A DNA stretch of 28,331 bases from a virus, in the IMG/VR virus record IMGVR_UViG_3300031660_000037, positions 1 through 28,331 of that record; one strand, given 5' to 3'. This document shows positions 21,098 to 26,847 of this stretch, piece after piece. A program made the translations under genes and the position numbers. Position 1 is the stretch's first letter. Every line of letters starts with the position of its first letter. The notes below the pieces were generated by a model. That model saw nothing but the letters and a program-made list of their open reading frames with translations, did no database searches and was not told the origin of the DNA.

Positions 21098-21125
21098 ATT
21101 ATACAGTAACTTACTAACTATACAA
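21098..21125 (-). promoter_or_regulatory. Sigma70-like early promoter with dyad in spacer
   Basis: -35 TTGTAT (21125-21120), 16-bp spacer, -10 TATAAT (21103-21098). The inverted repeat AGTAACTTACT (21105-21115) fills most of the spacer, a classical place for an operator. Upstream it shares TTTATTTACTAGTTAGG with the promoter at 22796-22823. Confidence 0.75.
21105..21115. promoter_or_regulatory. Candidate operator AGTAACTTACT, site 1
   Basis: A perfect 11-bp inverted repeat (AGTAA-C-TTACT). Exact copies occur also at 26084-26094 and 26750-26760, all beside or inside predicted promoters. It is a candidate binding site for a phage regulator; the protein is not known. Confidence 0.45.
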
Positions 21126-21157
21126 CACCTAACTAGTAAATAAATAAAATTAAATGC

Positions 21158-21182
21158 AAAAAAAAGGACCCCGAAGGGTCCT
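21158..21182 (-). terminator. Intrinsic terminator with UUCG tetraloop
   Basis: Minus strand AGGACCC-TTCG-GGGTCCT followed by eight or more T. It overlaps the stop codon of the 65-aa gene by two bases and closes the operon that starts at the 22796-22823 promoter. Confidence 0.9.
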
Positions 21183-21378
21183 AGTGTATTTTGTTACGCC
21201 GTTCGGGATGGTGTAACCAAACTGAGTTAAGTGCTTGGACGTAGACCTCATATTCCCCGAGGTCCTTGTCTGCTATCATCTGTCTAGCTTCGCCCAGATC
21301 ACTAGCCTCGAATATAAAGCCATCGACATCAGCCATCATGTCACTCCTCGGCTCCATCAGTGCCACATACTTCATCAT
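21181..21378 (-). CDS. Hypothetical early protein, 65 aa
   Basis: MMKYVALMEPRSDMMADVDGFIFEASDLGEARQMIADKDLGEYEVYVQALNSVWLHHPERRNKIH. A short beta-alpha-beta pattern (YVALMEP; FIFEASDLGEARQMIADKDL; YEVYVQAL). The ATG overlaps the stop of the 112-aa gene by 4 bp, so translation is coupled. The gene ends inside a terminator hairpin. Function unknown. Confidence 0.7.
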   Translation of the reverse strand: MMKYVALMEPRSDMMADVDGFIFEASDLGEARQMIADKDLGEYEVYVQALNSVWLHHPERRNKIH

Positions 21379-21713
21379 AAGGGTTCAGGCCAGAGTTCGG
21401 GGTGGTTTATAGCCTCCTCGACACAGCCATACATGATAGAGTCGTCACCGTGTTCCTTTAAAAACTCATCCGCTTTAGCCTCAGTAGTGAATATACCCAC
21501 AAAATCATTACAGGCATCAGTTATATCATGTACAACCCAGACCCACGCACTCTCAGGTATAGTCTCATTCTCTTTATAAAGGTCAACAGTCCCAGCCTGA
21601 TCTATAAAAGGCTTTTCAGTACTTACGAATATAGAGTCCCAGTTTGACTCATATTTCTCTCGGTCTACGGGGCGTTGGGCTGACCCTTTGCCCCCGTGGT
21701 TTTGTCCGTTCAT
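21375..21713 (-). CDS. Phage protein with GGKGSxxRPVD motif, 112 aa
   Basis: The start MNGQNHGGKGSAQRPVDREKYESNWDSIF contains the GGKGS..RPVD...Y..NWD.IF signature that I recall from many small uncharacterised phage proteins. After it comes an acidic region with VWVVHDITDACNDFVGIFTTEAKADEFLKEHG. I chose the ATG at 21713 because it precedes the motif and overlaps the stop of a possible 22-aa upstream ORF (TAATG); a TTG at 21737 is less likely. Family function unknown. Confidence 0.75.
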   Translation of the reverse strand: MNGQNHGGKGSAQRPVDREKYESNWDSIFVSTEKPFIDQAGTVDLYKENETIPESAWVWVVHDITDACNDFVGIFTTEAKADEFLKEHGDDSIMYGCVEEAINHPELWPEPL

Positions 21714-21781
21714 TAGCACACCCCATAATTCAGACAATCGTTGTAGCTCATGTTGCAGACTGTTATGTAAAGCACAGCCAT
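21713..21781 (-). CDS. Possible 22-aa leader ORF
   Basis: MAVLYITVCNMSYNDCLNYGVC, ending TAATG on the start of the GGKGS-motif gene. That stop-start overlap suggests a coupled leader peptide, but there is no good ribosome binding site upstream and composition is unremarkable. Confidence 0.25.
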   Translation of the reverse strand: MAVLYITVCNMSYNDCLNYGVC

Positions 21782-21823
21782 AAGTAAAACTAAGTGCCGT
21801 GTTCTTATTTTTATATTATCCAC

Positions 21824-21991
21824 TTACTGTACTCCCAAGGTTATTTCAAAGTTAACCGCTGACACAACCTCGTCCGCAGTTTCGAAGGTGGTACCCATGT
21901 CGAGTAACCACATTAGTACATCTGTAGTTTTCAGCCCTTCGTATTCTATTGAGTTAAGGGTTAAATTTATTAGCTCGTTTATGTTGTACAT
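21824..21991 (-). CDS. Hypothetical early protein, 55 aa
   Basis: A 55-codon ORF with TAGGAGAGCAGTATT before the ATG, a strong ribosome binding site. The product (MYNINELINLTLNSIEYEGLKTTDVLMWLLDMGTTFETADEVVSAVNFEITLGVQ) is acidic and helical. It ends GTACAGTAA, so its stop lies in the boundary motif. It lies 34 bp after the 81-aa gene in the same operon. No family recognised. Confidence 0.7.
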   Translation of the reverse strand: MYNINELINLTLNSIEYEGLKTTDVLMWLLDMGTTFETADEVVSAVNFEITLGVQ

Positions 21992-22025
21992 AATACTGCT
22001 CTCCTAGTTAAACAGTTACTGTATA

Positions 22026-22271
22026 TTAAGGGTTCGTTTGAACCCAGCCGCCATTAGTCTTGACTCTTACATAGTCCTGTAAGCTGTCCTCTGATCTGTC
22101 AACATCTGACAGTATGGACAACCACCCATCATGAGTACTAGCGTTAGGAAGGCTCCAAAGCGCCTCGACCAGAGTCTGCCCTGCTGGACTTAACTCATCA
22201 TTCATCACATATTTAACCTTGCGGTCCCAGTTTATTTTCTGAGCCTTCAGATCTGCATAGATATTAGACAT
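22026..22271 (-). CDS. Hypothetical early protein, 81 aa
   Basis: MSNIYADLKAQKINWDRKVKYVMNDELSPAGQTLVEALWSLPNASTHDGWLSIL... soluble and mainly helical. The start at 22271 has AGGAGAG six bases ahead; the ATG at 22277 is too close to that site. It overlaps the stop of the 85-aa gene by 8 bp. The stop is followed by TATACAGTAACT. Function unknown. Confidence 0.7.
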   Translation of the reverse strand: MSNIYADLKAQKINWDRKVKYVMNDELSPAGQTLVEALWSLPNASTHDGWLSILSDVDRSEDSLQDYVRVKTNGGWVQTNP

Positions 22272-22521
22272 TCTCATCTCTCCTCATTAGTTCGCTAACA
22301 CACTCGTCGATCTCACACTCTATGACGGTTATTAGCCGTTTCTTAGCGCGACAGTTAAAAGCTATGTTATCTAGTTGCTCGTGGCTGTAGCCGCGCCGAC
22401 TAACTAACTTCTTCTCCATGCTCTTAATTGCACTTTTACAGTCTTTTAGATCCCAAGCTCGGTTAGTGATCACGTCCTGTAGTGTTTCTACTGAGTACAC
22501 GGTGTAGTCAAAATCTTCCAT
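22264..22521 (-). CDS. Hypothetical early coiled-coil protein, 85 aa
   Basis: MEDFDYTVYSVETLQDVITNRAWDLKDCKSAIKSMEKKLVSRRGYSHEQLDNIAFNCRAKKRLITVIECEIDECVSELMRRDENV. Two long charged helices with heptad-like hydrophobics around a short turn (RRGYSH) suggest a helical hairpin. GAGGAGATACAAA precedes the ATG. Operon with the genes on either side. No family recognised. Confidence 0.7.
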   Translation of the reverse strand: MEDFDYTVYSVETLQDVITNRAWDLKDCKSAIKSMEKKLVSRRGYSHEQLDNIAFNCRAKKRLITVIECEIDECVSELMRRDENV

Positions 22522-22537
22522 TTTGTATCTCCTCAGT

Positions 22538-22550
22538 GGCCCGTAGGGCC
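22538..22550 (-). terminator. Intercistronic hairpin
   Basis: GGCCC-TAC-GGGCC on the minus strand, between the 63-aa and 85-aa early genes. No T run; probably an RNA structure and not a full terminator. Confidence 0.35.
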
Positions 22551-22560
22551 GTTAGTTAAG

Positions 22561-22752
22561 TTATTTGACCCAGAACGAGGTCTGCCATCCTGTAGCACCC
22601 TCTGGTGTGCGAACGGTAAACCGTAACTTACTTTGCGAGCGAACCTGTAACATCTGACCTCTTGAAGGACAGTTTAGTAGGACATTATCGATTAGCCACT
22701 GTTGGCCTTCTATCGTTACTATCTGTCCTACCTTGTATTCGATCATGCTCAT
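22561..22752 (-). CDS. Hypothetical early protein, 63 aa, beta-rich
   Basis: MSMIEYKVGQIVTIEGQQWLIDNVLLNCPSRGQMLQVRSQSKLRFTVRTPEGATGWQTSFWVK. Short strands with Gly turns (YKVGQIVTIEGQQWLIDNV) suggest a small SH3- or OB-like barrel. The start follows the conserved AAGGAATACAGAC leader exactly. First gene of the operon from the promoter at 22796-22823. Function unknown. Confidence 0.75.
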   Translation of the reverse strand: MSMIEYKVGQIVTIEGQQWLIDNVLLNCPSRGQMLQVRSQSKLRFTVRTPEGATGWQTSFWVK

Positions 22753-22795
22753 GTCTGTATTCCTTATTTAAGTATTTGTTGTCTTGATGGTTAGC

Positions 22796-22823
22796 AGTAT
22801 ACAGTGACTCTATAACGTGTCAA
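22796..22823 (-). promoter_or_regulatory. Sigma70-like early promoter
   Basis: -35 TTGACA (22823-22818), 16-bp spacer, -10 TATACT (22801-22796), then the CATCAAGACAACAAATAC leader. It drives the six-gene early operon down to the terminator at 21158. Confidence 0.85.
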
Positions 22824-22852
22824 TACCTAACTAGTAAATAAATGAAAATAAA

Positions 22853-23044
22853 TCAATTTAATTTTAGATCCCCATCCTCGATCTCTTTCAGGCTTTGCTT
22901 AATAGACTCATATCTAGCTATAGCCTTATGAAGTCTCTCCACCGCACCGCTATATCCAAATCCTAGAATAGTCTGCCTGTACTCCTCGTACCGTATGAAG
23001 ACCAGTTTTTCAGCTTGTCTCTTCTCTGCGTATAGATGTTCCAT
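22853..23044 (-). CDS. Hypothetical early helical protein, 63 aa
   Basis: MEHLYAEKRQAEKLVFIRYEEYRQTILGFGYSGAVERLHKAIARYESIKQSLKEIEDGDLKLN. It is nearly all charged helix with a central Gly break, so a helical hairpin or coiled coil. Its ATG shares one base with the stop of the 91-aa gene (TAATG-type coupling). Function unknown. Confidence 0.7.
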   Translation of the reverse strand: MEHLYAEKRQAEKLVFIRYEEYRQTILGFGYSGAVERLHKAIARYESIKQSLKEIEDGDLKLN

Positions 23045-23319
23045 TAGCGTAAGTCCTCATTATTAAGTTGCTGTTTAATAAAGCCATAAAAATACTTACC
23101 TACCCGACGACCTGTACCGAACGCATTTGCGTATAGAGTGTCGCCCATGAACTTATACCCATTCGTGAACACCATGTCGGGAGCCGATTCGAACTCACTG
23201 TCGAAGTTTCCCCAGTCTACCGACTCAACTACTAACGTCCATTCGTGGGCGTAACCGTTAATGCGATCACCCTCTAGAACGATGGTGTCCCCTGCTGTAA
23301 AGTCTTCTAAATATGCCAT
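23044..23319 (-). CDS. Hypothetical early protein, 91 aa
   Basis: MAYLEDFTAGDTIVLEGDRINGYAHEWTLVVESVDWGNFDSEFESAPDMVFTNGYKFMGDTLYANAFGTGRRVGKYFYGFIKQQLNNEDLR. The opening (F..GD.I.LEGDRI......W.L.VE) looks like a small beta-barrel, then a basic aromatic stretch. It is the first gene after the RNA polymerase gene, with its own sigma70-like promoter at 23362-23389. Position like T7 early host-takeover genes; no family recognised. Confidence 0.75.
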   Translation of the reverse strand: MAYLEDFTAGDTIVLEGDRINGYAHEWTLVVESVDWGNFDSEFESAPDMVFTNGYKFMGDTLYANAFGTGRRVGKYFYGFIKQQLNNEDLR

Positions 23320-23361
23320 GCTTGTCGCCTCGTAGTTAGTGTCTTACTGTCTATGGGTAGG

Positions 23362-23389
23362 ATTTTACACACACCACCACCTATGTCAA
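23362..23389 (-). promoter_or_regulatory. Sigma70-like early promoter
   Basis: -35 TTGACA (23389-23384), 16-bp spacer, -10 TAAAAT (23367-23362), reading into the 91-aa gene. No dyad is seen in the spacer. Confidence 0.75.
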
Positions 23390-23416
23390 CAACTAAATAA
23401 TATAGAGTTACTGTAC

Positions 23417-25900
23417 TTACGAGAAAAAATAAAGGGCGTTAGTTATCTCGTTAATGTCGTAGTCGCCTAGTGTTGGTGGAGTTGGTAGCTCGACATCTGT
23501 ATTCGACTGCACGTAGTCGTGTAGGTCCTGTAGAGGGTTGCCGCTAAACATCTCGAACGCTACCGCTCTTAAAGCCACATGAAGCTCTTCTACATTGCTA
23601 GGGTGCATACCGTAGCTATCGTGGATCATTGCAAATGAGTCATGACCTGCCTGCTTTAGACGCTCTAACGTCATCTGTAACATCGCCGCGTCTAATGAGT
23701 GGATGATGTTCGGGGCTGAGCTATTCGCCTGCTTGGTAACACGTAGCCCCATCTCTGCGTCTTCGACCATCAAACGGATATCACCCAGTACAGTCTTAAC
23801 TCGCTTCTCTGCTAGGTTGTTGTACTGCTGTGTGACCTTAAGACCCATAGGCGTGTACCAGCTAAGGCCTAAACCTACTTCAGCGAGTGCGAGTGTCATA
23901 GTCTGGAAGTAGTGCATGATCTCTACAGCCTTACCGTTAACAGACCCCATAGACTCTAGGATAGCCTTCGTCATGTACTGCGCCGCTTCCTTAGAGTTAC
24001 TCATGCCGACACAGTGGTCGTCATTCTCTAACTGGGTAGCGATACCCTTAGGAGTAACGCCGTAGGGGACGGTCATACAGGCGCGTTTAACGATTCCACG
24101 GCCCTTGCCAAACCTAGCGGCCCACTCTTTAGCCATTGGGTTCTCATCTTGATCACGCGCAATTATAGCCCTTACTGCGGTGGCTACTGTCATGTAGAGA
24201 TCCTGTCGCTCATCTAAAGAAGTGCAGTTAGTCGCCTTAGCTCCGATCTGATCCTTACCTAGCATAGATAAAATCTGCATCCCGTTGCAGGTTCCGTCTT
24301 GCGCTACTGCTATGTGGCTCACAAAATCAGAAGGATTAGACAGCTTCATAGCTTCGGTAATTTCTCTAGCCGCCGCTAGAAAGGGTAATGCTTCGTTATC
24401 CACTTTACCTTGATCATTTATAATTACCCAGCGTTGATCAGTTATATAGTTACTGGATACTGAGGCCATAAGCTCGAGGTTATCCCAACCCCACTGCTCA
24501 CGATCAGTAAGAGACGCCTTGTCCATTCCGTAGCAGTTAGCCGCGTGAATCATCAACCACTTAAGACCTGACTCCCCTAGCTTCTTACCATTAGCAAACT
24601 GTAATAGGCCCTTAGCGATCTGGTCGCCCTGTGGTGTAAGCTCTGAGCACATAGGATAAAGACGGCCTCTGAAGTCTGCAAAATGTGGGAAGAAAAACTC
24701 CTCGTGTACTGACATCTTCTCAGCAATCGCCAGCTTACGTAGGAAAGCTGAATGCTTCCCACGATGACTAGCCATCGCCTTAACTATCGCGGTCCGTTTC
24801 TTTTGATACTTCTTAGCCTCTTCCTTATCCATAGCTTCGTAGTCTGCTTGGTCCATGTAAGGAGTGGTAGTCTCATCGTTCTGTGTAACACCACCGACAG
24901 CCAGCTTCATATCGGCCAGCGTCTTAATAACTAGCAGAGTAAACGGGTTGACAGCCCACGCTGTATTTTGCAGGATGCTAACCGACTCTAGGAACCGAAC
25001 AGAAGCCGCTGAATTGTCGGCTGAAGTATGAGCCGTTAGACGTGAGTCAGAGAATAGACCCTTATCAATATGGTAGTAGCCACCCTCAACCTTACCCTCG
25101 ACATACTTCCAATCTCGCGGCTTGATTAATGTAGGCAATAAGAAGGGGCGCTGTAGCTCGGCGGTCTCTTCGGAGATTACGTAGGTATTCCACGCCTCGT
25201 CTGTCATGATGAATTTGCGCTCCTGCTTGTTGCGAGTCTTGATCGTTTTGTACTCAAAGAACTCAGAGCAGTAGGTTACGAGAATGTCCAATAACTTAGC
25301 GCCTATGTTGTACTCGTCCTCTCCCCATTCTATGTTTTTGTAGGACTCGAACTTCTTCTCCCATCGCGCCAGCTTAGGGCGTGTAATTTGCCCCTTTGCC
25401 TGCTCAATCAAATATTGAGCCTTTGACTTACGACGTGTCTCACCTTCACCACAGCTAAAATTATGTTCCTTAAGTAGTTCCTTTTCGGTCTCCTTCCAGT
25501 TCTCAAATTTTACCTGCTGGCGTATTTGTTTACCGATCTCCTTAGTTAAAGGACGGACAATACCCTCCCTACCTTGGTCCTGATTACTGCATGATTGAAT
25601 AGCCTTATTCAGGGTTATCACTGCGGCCTGCTCAGCAGATACTAGTCCGATCATGTATACCCAGTTATCCTTACCGCCTGAGGTTGGTGAGTAGAGTGCT
25701 TTCTCTACATCTGACCATGCTTCCTTAATACCTTCGATTAGCTGAGGAATAGCCTGCTTAAGGAGTTTCTGACCGCCGGTGGTAGCTTCCATCGTCTTTG
25801 ATTCCTTCAAGGCGTTGTACTTAGCTACGCCCTCATCGATTGCGTGGTTTTCCCATAAAATCTCTTTGATCATCATCTCGGTAGTTATTGTATTTTCCAT
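23417..25900 (-). CDS. T7-like single-subunit DNA-dependent RNA polymerase
   Basis: An 827-aa polymerase, near the T7 length of 883. Motifs: PHFADFRGRLYP (405-416); motif A VAQDGTCNGMQILS (532-545) with metal ligand Asp535; motif B VKRACMTVPYGVTPKG (604-619) with Lys605 and Tyr613, equal to T7 Lys631 and Tyr639; SAPNIIHSLDAAML (728-741); motif C AMIHDSYGMHP (757-767) with Asp761; terminus YFFS instead of T7 FAFA. The residues before SAPN (about 690-725) should be the promoter-reading specificity loop. It has a sigma70-like promoter and lies beside attP. It likely reads the three GAAGRG promoters. Confidence 0.97.
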   Translation of the reverse strand: MENTITTEMMIKEILWENHAIDEGVAKYNALKESKTMEATTGGQKLLKQAIPQLIEGIKEAWSDVEKALYSPTSGGKDNWVYMIGLVSAEQAAVITLNKAIQSCSNQDQGREGIVRPLTKEIGKQIRQQVKFENWKETEKELLKEHNFSCGEGETRRKSKAQYLIEQAKGQITRPKLARWEKKFESYKNIEWGEDEYNIGAKLLDILVTYCSEFFEYKTIKTRNKQERKFIMTDEAWNTYVISEETAELQRPFLLPTLIKPRDWKYVEGKVEGGYYHIDKGLFSDSRLTAHTSADNSAASVRFLESVSILQNTAWAVNPFTLLVIKTLADMKLAVGGVTQNDETTTPYMDQADYEAMDKEEAKKYQKKRTAIVKAMASHRGKHSAFLRKLAIAEKMSVHEEFFFPHFADFRGRLYPMCSELTPQGDQIAKGLLQFANGKKLGESGLKWLMIHAANCYGMDKASLTDREQWGWDNLELMASVSSNYITDQRWVIINDQGKVDNEALPFLAAAREITEAMKLSNPSDFVSHIAVAQDGTCNGMQILSMLGKDQIGAKATNCTSLDERQDLYMTVATAVRAIIARDQDENPMAKEWAARFGKGRGIVKRACMTVPYGVTPKGIATQLENDDHCVGMSNSKEAAQYMTKAILESMGSVNGKAVEIMHYFQTMTLALAEVGLGLSWYTPMGLKVTQQYNNLAEKRVKTVLGDIRLMVEDAEMGLRVTKQANSSAPNIIHSLDAAMLQMTLERLKQAGHDSFAMIHDSYGMHPSNVEELHVALRAVAFEMFSGNPLQDLHDYVQSNTDVELPTPPTLGDYDINEITNALYFFS

Positions 25901-25957
25901 CGTTAACGCCTCTAGTTATGTAATTTATAATATATAGTTACTGTTTATTTGGAGCGC

Positions 25958-25985
25958 AGTTTACCCAGTCAATAAAGTTTGTCAA
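25958..25985 (-). promoter_or_regulatory. Sigma70-like promoter of the RNA polymerase gene
   Basis: -35 TTGACA (25985-25980), 16-bp spacer, -10 TAAACT (25963-25958). ACAGTAACT follows in the leader. Four bases upstream of the -35 lies AGTAAAAT (25990-25997), half of the palindrome found next to the promoter at 26779-26806. Confidence 0.75.
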
Positions 25986-26080
25986 CCATATTTTACTATT
26001 AATTAAATCTGTAGATAAGAAAATTAAAAAGTGTGTCTTTTTTGTGTCCGTTTTATACGTAGATGTACGCTGGAGAGGTG

Positions 26081-26109
26081 TTCAGTAACTTACTAGGCCC
26101 AGCTATAAT
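26081..26109 (+). promoter_or_regulatory. Possible plus-strand promoter before attP
   Basis: A perfect TATAAT (26104-26109) followed by GCGGCC, with a weak -35 TTCAGT 17 bp upstream. The AGTAACTTACT dyad covers 26084-26094. It points through the tRNA-like attP to the palindrome at 26205-26226. Opposite in direction to all genes. Confidence 0.4.
26084..26094. promoter_or_regulatory. Candidate operator AGTAACTTACT, site 2
   Basis: An exact copy of the 11-bp dyad, within the plus-strand promoter-like region beside attP. Confidence 0.4.
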
Positions 26110-26145
26110 GCGGCCTCAGGAGGTGCCTAGGGTGGTACCCTGTAA

Positions 26146-26190
26146 CTGTTAATCATTGGGTCCTTGGTTCGAATCCAAGAGGTGGAGCCA
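26146..26190 (+). other. attP: Putative attP: 3' half of a tRNA-Asn(GUU) gene
   Basis: Forty-five bases line up without gaps with the 3' half of tRNA-Asn. It has the anticodon loop CTGTTAA, stem half TCATT, variable region, T-arm CTTGG-TTCGAAT-CCAAG, acceptor half AGGTGGA, discriminator G and encoded CCA. The 5' half is absent: upstream bases do not pair with the acceptor or anticodon stem. A tRNA 3' half close to an integrase gene is the usual form of a phage attP, because it restores the host tRNA on integration. Expected host tRNA acceptor 5' strand: TCCACCT. Confidence 0.85.
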
Positions 26191-26204
26191 AATGTGTAGT
26201 AACG

Positions 26205-26226
26205 ACGGGGCCTCTAGAGGCCCCGT
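26205..26226. terminator. Perfect 22-bp palindrome, bidirectional terminator-like
   Basis: ACGGGGCCTCTAGAGGCCCC then GT is fully self-complementary (11-bp arms, no spacer). On the plus strand TTATTGATTT follows. On the minus strand it lies 11 bp after the 124-aa gene stop, but no T run follows. Likely terminator for one or both directions, or an integrase-region structure. Confidence 0.6.
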
Positions 26227-26237
26227 TATTGATTTAC

Positions 26238-26612
26238 TTAACATGAAAATACGTACTGTGTCTGATATGTGTCACTTTGTAAAAGCGGACCGAAATAAGC
26301 CTCATTATTAGAACCGCCGGGTCGCGCCCACATCTTACTGAACGTCTCCTTATAGACCCCTCCAATCTTTCCCCCATCTAACACGACATCGATCGCTTGC
26401 CAATAATCCATTTTTAGTTGCTCTGGTACATAAACGGCTTCTGGGCCTTTCTTAAATTGGAGGCGGTGTATGGTACATGGCTCTTTAAAATGGATAGGAC
26501 GCTCCCCCCATAATCCCTCCGCCTCGACCTGTGATAGCTGGAATAAAGTAAGCCCCTCCTCTCCGTGTTTTTGAAGAGCCTTAGCTCCTATTGATCTTAG
26601 GTTACAGTCCAT
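26238..26612 (-). CDS. Hypothetical protein, 124 aa, between attP and integrase
   Basis: MDCNLRSIGAKALQKHGEEGLTLFQLSQVEAEGLWGERPIHFKEP...KMDYWQAIDVVLDGGKIGGVYKETFSKMWARPGGSNNEAYFGPLL. Soluble, mixed fold, no recognised motif. It overlaps the 38-aa gene by 11 bp and both use the promoter at 26779-26806. Its place next to attP would fit an excision or lysogeny-related gene or a lysogenic-conversion gene, but the sequence does not show which. Confidence 0.7.
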   Translation of the reverse strand: MDCNLRSIGAKALQKHGEEGLTLFQLSQVEAEGLWGERPIHFKEPCTIHRLQFKKGPEAVYVPEQLKMDYWQAIDVVLDGGKIGGVYKETFSKMWARPGGSNNEAYFGPLLQSDTYQTQYVFSC

Positions 26613-26718
26613 AAGTAAAACCCTCCGGCTCAGTTAGCCACCAGATCATTTCTGCTGTCTGGTTCAACCCCTTAGCAATTATTTCATATCCCTTGCTCAT
26701 ACAGTATTCCTTGCTCAT
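26602..26718 (-). CDS. Small protein, 38 aa, with tandem start sites
   Basis: The start region is an 18-bp tandem duplication: GGAATACTGTATGAGCAA occurs twice, giving two in-frame ATGs each with its own ribosome binding site (26718 and 26700). The product reads MSKEYCMSKGYEIIAKGLNQTAEMIWWLTEPEGFTYGL or the 32-aa short form. It overlaps the 124-aa gene by 11 bp. Length and helical character could suit an excisionase-like accessory, but no motif supports that. Confidence 0.55.
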   Translation of the reverse strand: MSKEYCMSKGYEIIAKGLNQTAEMIWWLTEPEGFTYGL

Positions 26719-26749
26719 ACAGTATTCCTTCAATTTAAGTTTATTAGTT

Positions 26750-26760
26750 AGTAAGTTACT
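26750..26760. promoter_or_regulatory. Candidate operator AGTAACTTACT, site 3
   Basis: An exact copy of the 11-bp dyad, about 19 bp downstream of the -10 of the promoter at 26779-26806, that is, in the early transcribed region. Confidence 0.45.
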
Positions 26761-26778
26761 ATCTTTTACGTAACAGAG

Positions 26779-26806
26779 TTTACATGCTATTAAATCAGCA
26801 TGTCAA
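26779..26806 (-). promoter_or_regulatory. Sigma70-like promoter upstream of the 38-aa and 124-aa genes
   Basis: -35 TTGACA (26806-26801), 16-bp spacer, -10 TGTAAA (26784-26779). A perfect palindrome lies five bases upstream of the -35 and a dyad lies just downstream, so it looks strongly regulated. Confidence 0.65.
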
Positions 26807-26811
26807 CACTT

Positions 26812-26830
26812 ATTTTACTATAAGTAAAAT
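26812..26830. promoter_or_regulatory. Palindromic candidate operator ATTTTACT-ATA-AGTAAAAT
   Basis: Two perfect 8-bp arms around ATA, directly upstream of a TTGACA -35. A half-site (AGTAAAAT) is at the same place at the RNA polymerase promoter (25990-25997). Candidate site for the XRE regulator encoded at 27876-28196; an AT-rich UP-element is the alternative. Confidence 0.5.
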
Positions 26831-26847
26831 TTGTTAGTGGATAAAAA

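Noticed and set aside
26115-26190. An intact tRNA gene
   Set aside because: The 3' half is perfect, but no upstream sequence pairs with AGGTGGA, the anticodon stem 5' side does not match TCATT, and no proper D-arm exists. attP is the better reading.
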